The translations under genes were made by a program, and so were the position numbers. A stretch of DNA of 40,792 nucleotides from UM-FILTER-47-13 sp964445195 (GTDB lineage Bacteria; Pseudomonadota; Alphaproteobacteria; Micavibrionales; Micavibrionaceae), in contig CAYUKA010000019.1 in assembly GCA_964445195.1 (NCBI GenBank), positions 1 to 40,792 of the forward strand, in the 5' to 3' direction. The notes below the pieces were generated by a model. It was not told where the DNA came from. It saw nothing but the letters and a program-made list of their open reading frames with translations, and did no database searches. Positions 7,202 through 16,303 of this stretch are shown piece after piece (within the stretch, counting starts at the first letter, position 1; every line of letters begins with the position of its first letter).

Positions 7202-8995
7202 CTAGAACTGCGCCGCATCAAGCGCCATAATGTTCTCGGCGCCGGCGAGCACGTTTTTGAACCGGGCGTCGGATTCGGGCAGCATGCGCTGGCAGAAAAA
7301 CCGCGCGGTTTTGATTTTACTTTCATAAAAATCCTCGCGGCCATCCGCGCCTTGATCAAGTTTCTTCATCGCGGCCTGTGCCATCTGCACCCACATATAG
7401 CCGAGCGCGACCAGCGCCAGCATGCGCAGGTAATCGACCGAGGCCGCGCCCGCCTCGTTCGGGTCTTTGAGGCCCTTTTGCGCGATCATCGCCGTGGCTT
7501 GTTGCAGCTTGGCAAAGGCTTTGGCGAGTGGAAAAATAAATTCCTGCAGTTGTTCATCGGCCTGGTGGTCTTCAATAAATTGCTGCAGCGGATGAAAGAA
7601 CCGGCGCAGCAGCCGGCCATAGCCCTGCGCCATTTTGCGGCCGACCAGGTCAAGCGCCTGGATGCCGTTGGTGCCTTCATAAATCTGGGCGATACGGGCA
7701 TCGCGGACATATTGCTCGACCCCGTGTTCCCGGATATAACCGTGCCCGCCATAAACCTGCACGGCGAGGTTGGCGACCTCCGTGCCCATATCGGTCTGGT
7801 AGGCTTTGATCACCGGGATCAGCAGTGAGACAAGATCGTCCGCTTCCTGCCGGACCGCCTGGTCGGGATGCTTCTCGGCGGTATCGAGCTGCATGCCGGC
7901 CCAGTAAGACAGCGCCCGCGCGCCCTCGCAGAACGCCTTGCCGGTCAGCAGCATGCGCCTTACATCCGGGTGGACGATAATCGGGTCCGCGGCCTTGTCC
8001 GGTGCCTTCGCGCCGTCAAGCGCGCGCATCTGCAAACGCTCTTTAGCATAAGCAACGGCATTTTGCTGCGCGACTTCGGCGATGCCCAGGCCCTGCATGC
8101 CGACCCCGAGCCGGGCGGCGTTCATCATGATAAACATGGCTTTGAGGCCCTTATGCGGCGCGCCGACCAGCCAGCCGGTCGCGCCGTCAAAATTCAGCAC
8201 CGCGGTGCTGGAAGCCTTGATGCCCATCTTGTGTTCGATTGAGCCGCAGGCGACGGCGTTGCGCGCGCCCAGACCGCCCTGCTCATCGGGCAGGATTTTC
8301 GGCACGACGAATAATGAGATTCCTTTAACACCTTCCGGCGCATCGGGCAGGCGGGCGAGAACCAGATGCACGATATTTTCGGTCAGATCATGCTCGCCGG
8401 CGGAGATGAAAATCTTGGTGCCGGTCAGTGCATAGCTGCCATCGCCGTTATCGTCAGCTTTCGTTTTAATCAGGCCGAGATCGGTGCCGCAATGCGCTTC
8501 GGTCAGGCACATCGTGCCGGCCCATTCACCGCTGGCGAGCCTGGGCAAATAGAGATCTTTTTGCGCGGCATCGCCGAATTTATGCAGCGCTTCGTAGGCA
8601 CCCTGCGAGAGGCCGGGATACATGCCGAAACTCATATTGGCGCTGGAAATCATTTCCTGCATCACCGTGTTGACCGTGACCGGCAAGCCCATACCCCCGT
8701 AATCAGGATCGGCGGACAGGCCGCACCAGCCACCTTGCGCAAACGTATCATAAGCTTCTTTAAAACCCTTGGGCGTTCTCACTATCCCGTTTTCAAGGAC
8801 GCAGCCTTCGGCATCTCCGGATTGATTGAGCGGAAATAAAACATCCCGGCATATTTTCGCCCCCTCTTCGATCACCTGATCGATCAGTTCGGTTGTCGCA
8901 TCCTCATAGCCGGGCAGGGCGCTCAGGCTGCCAGCGCCCAGCACGTCATGCAGCACAAAGCGGATATTGTCGAGCGGCGGTTCGTAAACGGGCAT
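7202..8995 (-). CDS. Acyl-CoA dehydrogenase, long (about 600 aa) type
   Basis: FAD enzyme of 597 aa that introduces the alpha,beta double bond in acyl-CoA, the first step of beta-oxidation. The three-part fold is evident: helical N-domain with a leading extension, the middle beta-domain with CLTEAHCGTDLG (161-172) and TGTKIFISAGEHD, and the C-domain. The predicted catalytic base is E440 in IAQIYEGTNGIQ. Length and the roughly 100-residue C-terminal extension match the group that includes DmdC (methylmercaptopropionyl-CoA dehydrogenase) and FadE5-like enzymes, so chain length or substrate cannot be fixed. Start ATG 8995 has AGAGG about 9 nt upstream. Lies downstream of a small basic protein and upstream of panC. 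Confidence 0.92.
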   Translation of the reverse strand: MPVYEPPLDNIRFVLHDVLGAGSLSALPGYEDATTELIDQVIEEGAKICRDVLFPLNQSGDAEGCVLENGIVRTPKGFKEAYDTFAQGGWCGLSADPDYGGMGLPVTVNTVMQEMISSANMSFGMYPGLSQGAYEALHKFGDAAQKDLYLPRLASGEWAGTMCLTEAHCGTDLGLIKTKADDNGDGSYALTGTKIFISAGEHDLTENIVHLVLARLPDAPEGVKGISLFVVPKILPDEQGGLGARNAVACGSIEHKMGIKASSTAVLNFDGATGWLVGAPHKGLKAMFIMMNAARLGVGMQGLGIAEVAQQNAVAYAKERLQMRALDGAKAPDKAADPIIVHPDVRRMLLTGKAFCEGARALSYWAGMQLDTAEKHPDQAVRQEADDLVSLLIPVIKAYQTDMGTEVANLAVQVYGGHGYIREHGVEQYVRDARIAQIYEGTNGIQALDLVGRKMAQGYGRLLRRFFHPLQQFIEDHQADEQLQEFIFPLAKAFAKLQQATAMIAQKGLKDPNEAGAASVDYLRMLALVALGYMWVQMAQAAMKKLDQGADGREDFYESKIKTARFFCQRMLPESDARFKNVLAGAENIMALDAAQF

Positions 8996-9007
8996 CGCGG
9001 TGGTCCT

Positions 9008-9262
9008 CTATTTATCTTCCTGCAAAATAATCCTCAGATTGTCGGCGACATGACCGTCATCCATTTGCCTGATTTTTTCCTGTGCGCGTTTGCCGTCCGA
9101 CTGGTAATGCGGGTCTTCCATCCGGCGCAGCGCTTCGGCCAGCCGCTCGATATTCTCTTCGCCAATTTCTTCACGCGCCTTGCGGGCGTTGGCCTGCGCC
9201 TGCGCGATAATCTCTTCGCGCGGGGGTTTCTTGGCTTTTTTCTTTTTAAACAGGCCGAACAT
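9008..9262 (-). CDS. Small highly charged protein, unknown
   Basis: 84 aa, beginning MFGLFKKKKAKKPPREE and continuing with a long charged, probably coiled-coil helix rich in Ala, Arg and Glu (AQANARKAREEIGEENIERLAEALRRM). No cysteine, signal peptide or membrane segment. The stop is 12 bp before the acyl-CoA dehydrogenase start on the same strand, so they are likely co-transcribed. I cannot assign a function; the basic amphipathic start could bind membranes or nucleic acid. Confidence 0.6.
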   Translation of the reverse strand: MFGLFKKKKAKKPPREEIIAQAQANARKAREEIGEENIERLAEALRRMEDPHYQSDGKRAQEKIRQMDDGHVADNLRIILQEDK

Positions 9263-9329
9263 ATTCTTATTTTACCTTATCGGCGTAGGCGCTGGCCAGC
9301 GGCGAATAAAACCCGGCCCATCTTTTTCA

Positions 9330-9357
9330 TTTACATATTATACGCTTATACTATATA
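9330..9357 (+). promoter_or_regulatory. Possible promoter for the unknown gene at 9394
   Basis: TTTACA (9330-9335) and TATATA (9352-9357) are 16 nt apart in an AT-rich stretch between divergent genes. Overlaps an AT-rich dyad-like string (9344-9361). Confidence 0.35.
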
Positions 9358-9393
9358 GTGCATAAATTCTGCATGAACAGACAGGCTGATGAG

Positions 9394-9942
9394 ATGACAA
9401 TGAGCGCAAACCCGGATGCCGGCACCGTTAAGATACCGTTCCGCCCGGCGTTGCTGGTGATTGCGGCGGCGCAGGATCATGAGGCGCTGTCGCTGGGTGA
9501 ATTGGTTGGCCGGCATTATAGCGCGGTTATGCAGCGCCTGACTGAAAAATTCTCACAGCGGCACTGGGACATACAGCCCCTGCATATTGATAGTGAAAAC
9601 GCCGTAGCGGACGGCTGGGCCGGCATGGAAGAGTCCAACATGGCGGTTTTGGCCGGCTACACCGGCGCGGCCGAGCAAAAAGAAACGTTGCGCCGTTTGA
9701 AGCAAACGAGCAACCCGGTTGTGACGCTGGTCAGTCTGTCCGGCGACGGGGCTTTGGCGGATGCCGGTTTATCGCTTTTCGACAAGGCGGTTTCGGCAAT
9801 TGTTGTGTCCGTTGATGAACAATTGGCGCTGGTCGACAGCGCGCTGCGGCACGCCCGGCACGAAACGGCGGTGAAACCGGCGCCGGAAGCGCTTACTGAT
9901 GGCGACGTACCGCCACCATCATCGCCGGGCTGGCTGAATTAG
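9394..9942 (+). CDS. Hypothetical protein, possible small alpha/beta domain
   Basis: About 182 aa. Alternation of hydrophobic strands and helices (PALLVIAAAQ, NMAVLAGYTG, NPVVTLVSLSG, AVSAIVVSVDE) suggests a Rossmann- or receiver-like alpha/beta fold, but I see no phospho-acceptor or nucleotide-binding motif and no family. The tail is proline-rich and disordered (DGDVPPPSSPGWLN). Several starts are possible: GTG 9358, ATG 9373, ATG 9394, ATG 9400. AGG lies 8 nt before 9394, which is preferred. It is the only plus-strand gene inside an otherwise minus-strand beta-oxidation block, ending 8 bp before the stop of the facing gene. Confidence 0.55.
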   Translation: MTMSANPDAGTVKIPFRPALLVIAAAQDHEALSLGELVGRHYSAVMQRLTEKFSQRHWDIQPLHIDSENAVADGWAGMEESNMAVLAGYTGAAEQKETLRRLKQTSNPVVTLVSLSGDGALADAGLSLFDKAVSAIVVSVDEQLALVDSALRHARHETAVKPAPEALTDGDVPPPSSPGWLN

Positions 9943-9950
9943 GCGGTCCG

Positions 9951-12329
9951 TTAATTCCTGAGCGGCTTGCCGTTATCAAGCATATATTCAATGCGCTGCA
10001 TCGTGCCCTCATTATGCAGCAATTTCACGAACTCGCGCCGCTCCAGCGCGACCAGCTCGTCTTCGCTTAAGGGTTTTGTCCAGTCCGCTTCACCGCCCGA
10101 CAGCACGGTGGCCAGATGCCCGGAAACGACGACATCATAAGGCGTCGCCTTGCCGGATTTACGCAGGTCGGCCACCGCCATATCAAGGGCGTATTTGCCG
10201 GACGGGCCGGGCAGCCGGATCTCTTCGGCTTTTTGCGGCGGCTCGTAATTTTCGGCCAGCCGCAGCGCGGCCTGTTTGGCATCGTAAAGCAGCCGGTCAC
10301 GGTTCATGGTGATGCCGTCCGAGTCCCTGAAATAGCCGATCTTTTGCGCTTCGGCGGCGGATTTGGCAACGCTGGCCAGCCCGATCGTTTCAAAGGCTTT
10401 GCGCGGCGCGCCCATCGGGTCGTTGGCGGGTGAGAACCAGACATTATTATGCTGCGCTTTTTGCCGGGCCTGGAAGCGCAGGATCATTTCCTTGCAGCCG
10501 CCCCAGGCCGGGATCAGCCCAACCCCGACTTCGACGAGGCCGGTATAGGTTTCGGCGTGGGCCTGGACATGATCAGAGTGCAGCAAAACTTCGCAGCCGC
10601 CGCCGAGCGCGAGGCCGGACGGCGCGCTGATGACCGGGAACGGCGCGTATTTCAGCGCCATGAACGCACGCTGGCCACCGGCGATAAACTCCTCCACCTG
10701 CGGCCACATCGCGATGTTAATCATGAACAGGGCGAGGCCGAGATTGGCCCCGGCGCTGAAGGCGCTGCCCTCATTATAAAAGACCAGCGCTTTATGCGCG
10801 CCGGTGCCGTCGCCGATATGGGCGATGACCTTGCCGATCATCTCAAAGATCTGTTTATCGAAGGTGTTCATTTTCGATGTTTTTTCAAAACACAGCACGC
10901 CGTCGCCGATATCCCAGACACTGGCCGACCCGTTTTTCATCACCGGCTTTTGCGCCAGCTTGAGATCGCGCAATAGCAGCACGCCTTCTGGCCGCTCGAG
11001 CTGGTGATATTTACCGTCAGTGCCGAAATAATGCTGCACCCCGTCTTCGGCTTTATAGAAGGTACCGTCACCGATTTGCTGCAGCAAAGTCGGCACGGCG
11101 ATCTGTTCTTTTTCAAGCTCCGCCGCCAGCCATGCCGGGCCGAGCGCGTCGATCATCTCGAACGGCCCCATCTTCCAGTTGGTGCCGAGCCGCATCGCTT
11201 CATCGACGGCGGCGATGTTATCGGCAATCTCCGGCACCAGTGACGCCGCATAAGACAGGGTTTTCAGCATCACCGCGCGGGCATAGCGGCCGGCATCATC
11301 ATCGCTTTCCAGCACGGCGCGCGGGCCTTTTTTGCCGGCCGCCGCGGCTGCGGGTTTTGGCCGGGTTGCGGCCTTATATTGAGATTCATTAAAAGTGGCC
11401 GGGTCGATCGCCAGCGCCTGCTTTTCCTTTTTGCCTTTGGCATCGGGGTCCAGGCGGTAAAACCCCCCTTTGCCCTTGCGGCCGGTATAGCCGGCTTCGA
11501 TCATCTGGGCGATGAACGGGTAATCCTGATGCAGGGTGCGGTAGGCATCGTCCCCGGGCAGGGTTTCCAGCAGCGAGCCGGACAAATAGGGCATCAGGTC
11601 GACGCCGACAAGGTCGATCAGGCCGAAAACGCCGGTCTTGGGAATACCGAGCGGGCGCGACATGACAGCATCGGCAGTTTCAATATCAATGCCGCGCTTA
11701 ATCGCCTCGTTCAGCGCCGCCTGAATCCAGTAGACCAGCAGCCGGTTGACGATAAAGCCGGGCGTATCGTTACACATCACCACGCCCTTGCCGAGCCGGA
11801 CATCGCAAAAGGCGCGGATGGTTTCGACAGCTTTGGCGGCCGTATCGCCGCCCGCGACAATTTCCAGCAGCCGCATATAGCGCGGCGGGTTGAAGAAATG
11901 AGTGATCATGAAATTCTGCGCGAACGCCTTATCGCAGCCCTCAATCAATTTGGCCAGCGGGATGGTCGAGGTGTTCGAGGAAATGATCGCGCCCTTTTTT
12001 GCGTGGGCGGCGATTTTATCATAGGTGGCGTGCTTGACCTTAAGATCCTCCAGCACGACCTCGATCACCCAGTCGCAGTCGCCGAGCAGGCCGAGATCGT
12101 CTTCCAGATTGCCGGTTTCGATCAGCTTCGCATTCTCCGGCAGCATAAAAGGCGCCGGGTCGGTTTTGAGCATTTTCTGCACGGCGGCGGCGGCAAGGTC
12201 AGTGCCGTTCTTCGCCTCCTGCGGCTTGATATCCAGCAGCACGACCGGGATACCGGCATTGGCAATCTGCGCCGCGATGCCGCCGCCCATCACGCCCGAT
12301 CCGATCACGCCCACTTTTTGAATTGTCAT
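9951..12329 (-). CDS. 3-hydroxyacyl-CoA dehydrogenase / enoyl-CoA hydratase fusion (FadN/FadB-like)
   Basis: About 792 aa bifunctional beta-oxidation enzyme that hydrates trans-2-enoyl-CoA and oxidises the resulting L-3-hydroxyacyl-CoA with NAD. Domain order is dehydrogenase first: Rossmann motif GSGVMGG near residues 10-16, catalytic H144 in ITHFFNPPR, the C-terminal 3HCDH domains to about 440, then a crotonase domain whose two catalytic acids are kept (E580 in GGGCEV and E600 in GLVEVGVGLIP). This order matches the Bacillus FadN type, the reverse of E. coli FadB. Start ATG 12329 has GGGGAA 6 nt upstream. It lies on the same strand as a thiolase, but two unknown genes separate them. A linker rich in Ala, Lys and Pro (322-340) joins the domains. 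Confidence 0.93.
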   Translation of the reverse strand: MTIQKVGVIGSGVMGGGIAAQIANAGIPVVLLDIKPQEAKNGTDLAAAAVQKMLKTDPAPFMLPENAKLIETGNLEDDLGLLGDCDWVIEVVLEDLKVKHATYDKIAAHAKKGAIISSNTSTIPLAKLIEGCDKAFAQNFMITHFFNPPRYMRLLEIVAGGDTAAKAVETIRAFCDVRLGKGVVMCNDTPGFIVNRLLVYWIQAALNEAIKRGIDIETADAVMSRPLGIPKTGVFGLIDLVGVDLMPYLSGSLLETLPGDDAYRTLHQDYPFIAQMIEAGYTGRKGKGGFYRLDPDAKGKKEKQALAIDPATFNESQYKAATRPKPAAAAAGKKGPRAVLESDDDAGRYARAVMLKTLSYAASLVPEIADNIAAVDEAMRLGTNWKMGPFEMIDALGPAWLAAELEKEQIAVPTLLQQIGDGTFYKAEDGVQHYFGTDGKYHQLERPEGVLLLRDLKLAQKPVMKNGSASVWDIGDGVLCFEKTSKMNTFDKQIFEMIGKVIAHIGDGTGAHKALVFYNEGSAFSAGANLGLALFMINIAMWPQVEEFIAGGQRAFMALKYAPFPVISAPSGLALGGGCEVLLHSDHVQAHAETYTGLVEVGVGLIPAWGGCKEMILRFQARQKAQHNNVWFSPANDPMGAPRKAFETIGLASVAKSAAEAQKIGYFRDSDGITMNRDRLLYDAKQAALRLAENYEPPQKAEEIRLPGPSGKYALDMAVADLRKSGKATPYDVVVSGHLATVLSGGEADWTKPLSEDELVALERREFVKLLHNEGTMQRIEYMLDNGKPLRN

Positions 12330-12405
12330 GTTGTTCCCCGCCTTGTGAAAATCCGCAGCCAAAAGGATAACAAGTTTTATAGCCTATAGAAACAGATATA
12401 GGGTT

Positions 12406-13635
12406 TTATGTGCCCGGCGCCACCGCCGGGATATCCTTGATATTCTCGAACAGTTTTTCATCCGGCACCGACTCCGGGTCTGGTCCCTGCGCTAGCTTTT
12501 CGACCGCGGCGTGCAGATTCTCAAGGTCGCGCGTCAGCGGACCGGTCGCGAACAGCACTTTTTTGTAGGTGCCTTCCTCAAAAGCCCGCACCTCTTTCAT
12601 CGTTTTCATCGGCAGGAAGCGGCCTTTGAGCAGTTCTTCATACAGGCCCAGCAGGTCATCAAGACTGCCCAGCGCGCGCAATGCCTCGTCCTGGCGGTCG
12701 AGTGCGTCGCGGCGGTAACGGATTTCCGGCACCTCGTATTTTTCAAGAAAGGCGCGGGCGGCGGTCAGCTCCTTGTCCATCGATTCATAAGCCAGCGTGA
12801 CCTCCCAGTTGCGCAGGAACAGGCGGCCGCCCCGCCCGGTCAGGTGGGCGCGGCGCTTTTTAATGCACAGCGCAATCAGGCCGCTTAGCTCGGTGATCAG
12901 CGCCCATTTGTCCTTGCGCTCGCGGCGGTCGAAACAGAGCAGGCGCTTTAAGTCTTTTTGCGCGGCGCGTTCTATCAAGGTCGCGGCTTCGTTATAGCGG
13001 CCCTTGCGCAGCAGCCCGGTGAAATCATCAAGCAGCGTTTTAACGCGGGCCGGCTTTTGCACATCGCCAAGCCCGGCTTCCAGCGCATTAAAGGCGGTTT
13101 CCAGCCCGGCGACAATCGGCTTGGCGCGGCGAATCCGGACCATATAATCGGACAGCACATTGCGCCGCCGGGTCATCAGCGCGACCTGCGGCGGCAGGTC
13201 GTAAGTCCACGGGATATCCTGATGACCGGTGTCGGCCCGCGCCGCGGCGCGGTCGATGTCACTGTCCAGACAGGCGGCAACGACTTTCAGATATGTTTCG
13301 CAGACCGCGAACCGTGTCAGGGTATCCTGGAACTGGCGGGTGATGGCACCGGCCTCGGCCTTGACCCGCGGGGCGTCCTTGTGATCGGGCGCGGCGGCGG
13401 CTTCGCCGCCGGCGGTGGCGAGATAGGTATGCCAGGCCGTGGCGTAATCGAAATACAGCCCGCAGAGCGCGGCGATGGAGTCTGCCAGCGCTTCGGACTC
13501 ATCGACCGCCAGCCCGTCGGCGCAGCCGGGCAGCGCGGCGACCAGCGCGTTCTTAATCTCTTTATAACTGCTCTCTTCCTCGATGCCGAGCCGTGCGCAC
13601 AGCGCCGCCTGGTGTTTTGCGCTTTCCTCGTCCAT
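12406..13635 (-). CDS. Uncharacterised protein, tandem paralogue 2 of the 12.4-14.9 kb pair
   Basis: 409 aa, predicted soluble and helical, rich in Ala, Leu, Arg and Glu, without signal peptide or membrane segment. It aligns along its length with the product of the next gene upstream (13726-14949). Shared patterns include LxLYFxY...W near residue 77, AP.xK.EA....R..QD....F..C after it, and in the C-terminal half LFLR..E...AY.....EL...AFL.KY..P...Y...AL followed by SLD.L..LY..L..G...P.K..K.VR. Start ATG 13635 has AAAGG 6 nt upstream. I cannot name a family. Position between the bifunctional enzyme and the thiolase may be incidental. Confidence 0.7.
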   Translation of the reverse strand: MDEESAKHQAALCARLGIEEESSYKEIKNALVAALPGCADGLAVDESEALADSIAALCGLYFDYATAWHTYLATAGGEAAAAPDHKDAPRVKAEAGAITRQFQDTLTRFAVCETYLKVVAACLDSDIDRAAARADTGHQDIPWTYDLPPQVALMTRRRNVLSDYMVRIRRAKPIVAGLETAFNALEAGLGDVQKPARVKTLLDDFTGLLRKGRYNEAATLIERAAQKDLKRLLCFDRRERKDKWALITELSGLIALCIKKRRAHLTGRGGRLFLRNWEVTLAYESMDKELTAARAFLEKYEVPEIRYRRDALDRQDEALRALGSLDDLLGLYEELLKGRFLPMKTMKEVRAFEEGTYKKVLFATGPLTRDLENLHAAVEKLAQGPDPESVPDEKLFENIKDIPAVAPGT

Positions 13636-13725
13636 TGCGCGCCTTTCATAGCCGAAAGAGCCATTCTGTCACCGGCGGCAACGGAGCGGAATAAAAAGGG
13701 CGGCAACAGCATACAAGGGAAGGCG

Positions 13726-14949
13726 TTACGCTTGCGCAGGCTGGTCTTCTCTGATCGCGATTTCCTCAAGGCGCAGCTCGTCGAACTCTTCAAGCTCGCG
13801 GCGGCTGGCGCGGAATTCCTCAACCGTTTCCTCGGCGCGTTGCAGGATTTTCGGCAGTTCGGTGAAATGGCCGGACAGCAGGTATTTGGAGTGGTTCACA
13901 ATCTCGCTTTCATAAAAGCGCACCGCCTTAATGTCTTTCAGCGGCCGGGCGATCCCCATCACCAGCCGCTTGTAGAGAGTGAATAAACTGTCAAGCGTGT
14001 TAATCACCAGCAGCTTGTCTTTTAAATGTTGCAGGGCGTTGAGTTTATATTCCATGTAGGGCAGGTGGTATTTCGCGAGGAACGCCTTGATTTTTTGCAG
14101 CTCGCGGATGTCGGCATTATAGGCCATATCGGCCTCGACCGGGCGCAGGAACAGTTTTTTATCATCGCTGAGCAGCAGCGCCTCGTTTTTCTGCACGGTT
14201 TCGATAAGCCGGGTTCCGGCTGCGGTAATCGCGGCCGTATTTTGCTGCGCGGTTTTCTGGTCGAGCCCGAATCGTTTTTTAGCGGCGGCCATCTCCTGCA
14301 GCACGTTTTGCGCTTTTTGGATATTGGCGGTACGGGCGCCGGATGTCAGGCTGCGCAGGTAAGGATCGGCTTTGGCCTTGCCGAACAGGGTCAGGGCGGC
14401 GCTTTTCACTGTCTCAAGATCCGTTTCGATTTGCTGCAGTAACGGGCGGGCTTCGCTGATGCGGTCCATGCGGGCCAGAAGCCTTTTTTTCTCTTTGCGG
14501 TGGCGGGCGATGACGATGCCGCTATCGGCCGTCCATTTTATTTTTTGCGCGGCCAGCTTGGCCAGCCGGATTTCCTCGGCGCCGATTTCCTCGCGCAGCA
14601 ATGTCATGAAGCGGTTCAGCTGCATGTAACAAGTCGTAAACTCTTTCATATAATCCTGTAATTCGCGAACCACCGGCTCGGCTTCTTTCTTGATTTTCGG
14701 AGCGGTGTCGAATTGCCTGGTGTCGCCGTATTTGCTCTTCTCCTTGCCGACCCAGTCCTCGGTATAGGCAAAATAAAGAGTGAGCAGGCCGCGCAGCATC
14801 TTGTCTTCGGCCTGCAGGTCGGCCTCGTTATAGTTGTCGACAATGTGCTGCAGCCGTTCCTTGAGGCGCGCGATGAAGACGGATTCAACCTGGTCAATAT
14901 CGGCATTGACCGGCAAGTCCAGCTCTTGCAGGAATTTCTCGATGCTCAT
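13726..14949 (-). CDS. Uncharacterised protein, tandem paralogue 1 of the 12.4-14.9 kb pair
   Basis: 407 aa, predicted soluble and helical with probable coiled-coil stretches (HRKEKKRLLARMDRISEA; RAEETVEEFRASRRELEEF). Homologous over its length to the 409-aa product downstream, 90 bp away, so the pair arose by tandem duplication and has diverged strongly. The N-terminal 70 residues (start MSIEKFLQELDLPVNADID, then KERLQHIVDNYNEAD) have the spacing of a J-domain-like helical hairpin, but no HPD tripeptide is present, so this is only a suggestion. Start ATG 14949 follows AGGAA. Ends in an acidic tail. Not recognised as any described family. Confidence 0.7.
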   Translation of the reverse strand: MSIEKFLQELDLPVNADIDQVESVFIARLKERLQHIVDNYNEADLQAEDKMLRGLLTLYFAYTEDWVGKEKSKYGDTRQFDTAPKIKKEAEPVVRELQDYMKEFTTCYMQLNRFMTLLREEIGAEEIRLAKLAAQKIKWTADSGIVIARHRKEKKRLLARMDRISEARPLLQQIETDLETVKSAALTLFGKAKADPYLRSLTSGARTANIQKAQNVLQEMAAAKKRFGLDQKTAQQNTAAITAAGTRLIETVQKNEALLLSDDKKLFLRPVEADMAYNADIRELQKIKAFLAKYHLPYMEYKLNALQHLKDKLLVINTLDSLFTLYKRLVMGIARPLKDIKAVRFYESEIVNHSKYLLSGHFTELPKILQRAEETVEEFRASRRELEEFDELRLEEIAIREDQPAQA

Positions 14950-15097
14950 CGGTCTGTCTGTTCCTGTTTACCCCCCTCAAGTGTACATGATGAAAGTAAA
15001 GAAGGTACTACCAAGGGAAGGATTATTTAACGTCTTGATTTATCGTATATTTTTTGCCGCCACAGCCGCCTGAAAACCGGCAGTGAAATGGTCGAGA

Positions 15098-16228
15098 TCA
15101 GGCTGCCTCTTCGAGGATGATCGCCGTGCCCTGGCCGCCGCCGACACACATTGTGGCAAGGCCGAGCGCTTTGCCCTCGCGCTGCATCAGGCTGGCCAGC
15201 TTGCCGGTGATGCGGGCGCCGGACGCGCCGAGCGGGTGGCCAAGGGCAATCGCGCCCCCGTCCAGATTTAGTTTCGCCTCGTCGATGCCCAGATCGCGAA
15301 TCACCGGGATCGATTGCGCGGCAAAGGCTTCGTTCAGCTCAACCAGGCCGAGATCGCCGATCGCGATGCCGGCGCGGGTCAGTGCCTTGGTCGCTGCCGG
15401 GACCGGGCCGATGCCCATAATCTCGGCATCGCATCCGGCGACGGATACGGCCCGAATCCGGGCCATGACCGGCAGCTTGTTGGTTTTGGCATACTCTTCA
15501 GAGGCGACCAGCACACCAGCGCAGCCATCGGTTAACGGCGATGCCGTGCCGGCGGTCACCGACCCTTCGGCATCGAAAGCCGGGTTCAGGCCGGACAAGG
15601 CCTCCAGTGTCGTATCCGGGCGGATACAACCATCGGCGCTGACATCGCCGATCGGCACGATTTCATCGTTAAAGCGGCCACCGGTTTGCGCCTTTGCCGC
15701 TTTTTCATGCGAGGCGAGGGCGAACCGGTCCTGGTCCTCACGCGTAACCTGGTATTTTTTGGCCAGATTCTCGGCGGTTTCGCCCATCGACATATAGGCC
15801 TGCGGATAGCTCTGTGCCATTTGCGGGTTCGGCATCGGATTGAAGCCGCCCATCGGTATCCGGGTCATCGATTCGACCCCGGCGCAAATAAACACATCGC
15901 CCGCGCCCATCTGGATATAGCCGGCGGCCATCTGGATTGTCGTCATGCTCGATGCGCAGAAGCGGTTTACTGTCGCCCCGGCGATTGATACGGGCAGGCC
16001 GGCAAGCTGGACCACGATGCGGCCAAGATTAAAACCTTGCTCGGCTTCCGGGAAAGCACAGCCGAGCAGCAGGTCCTCAATGTCCTCCGGATTAACGCCG
16101 GTCTCTTCGACCAGCGCTTTGGTAACGGTGGCGGCCATGTCGTCGGGCCGCACCTGCGCCAGCGCGCCCTTGCCTGCGAAATGAAACGGCGAGCGCTTGT
16201 AGCCGCAAATCACAACCGTTTTTTCCAT
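15098..16228 (-). CDS. Thiolase (acetyl-CoA C-acyltransferase)
   Basis: About 376 aa enzyme of the thiolase family that cleaves 3-ketoacyl-CoA to acetyl-CoA and shortened acyl-CoA, or runs in reverse. Nucleophile C91 in VNRFCASSMTT; the histidine in ALGHPLGASGAR and the C-terminal CVGGGQGTA cysteine complete the catalytic set. ELNEAFAAQS is the usual NEAFA motif. Start ATG 16228 has GGGAG about 8 nt upstream; the longer frame to 16258 has no ribosome site. Together with the acyl-CoA dehydrogenase and bifunctional enzyme it completes a beta-oxidation cycle in the window, so degradative FadA-type function is favoured over a biosynthetic PhaA role. Confidence 0.93.
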   Translation of the reverse strand: MEKTVVICGYKRSPFHFAGKGALAQVRPDDMAATVTKALVEETGVNPEDIEDLLLGCAFPEAEQGFNLGRIVVQLAGLPVSIAGATVNRFCASSMTTIQMAAGYIQMGAGDVFICAGVESMTRIPMGGFNPMPNPQMAQSYPQAYMSMGETAENLAKKYQVTREDQDRFALASHEKAAKAQTGGRFNDEIVPIGDVSADGCIRPDTTLEALSGLNPAFDAEGSVTAGTASPLTDGCAGVLVASEEYAKTNKLPVMARIRAVSVAGCDAEIMGIGPVPAATKALTRAGIAIGDLGLVELNEAFAAQSIPVIRDLGIDEAKLNLDGGAIALGHPLGASGARITGKLASLMQREGKALGLATMCVGGGQGTAIILEEAA

Positions 16229-16267
16229 GATGAGTCTCCCGGAACAGAAAAGGTTCAAACCGCTTTA

Positions 16268-16285
16268 GCTTATAATGATATAAGC
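16268..16285. promoter_or_regulatory. Operator-like dyad upstream of the thiolase gene
   Basis: GCTTATA (16268-16274), spacer ATGA, TATAAGC (16279-16285): perfect 7-bp arms, 40 bp before the thiolase start. On the minus strand it contains TATAAG, so it may overlap the thiolase -10 element. Confidence 0.45.
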
Positions 16286-16303
16286 CAAGAATCCATGTCT
16301 TTC

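Noticed and set aside
11379..12389. 336-aa plus-strand frame
   Set aside because: Antisense to the bifunctional beta-oxidation gene, rich in His/Arg/Gln as expected of a shadow frame, and the sense strand has clear enzyme motifs.
12958..13986. 342-aa plus-strand frame across the two tandem paralogues
   Set aside because: Covers parts of two genes antisense; the sense frames align with each other, which the antisense one cannot explain.
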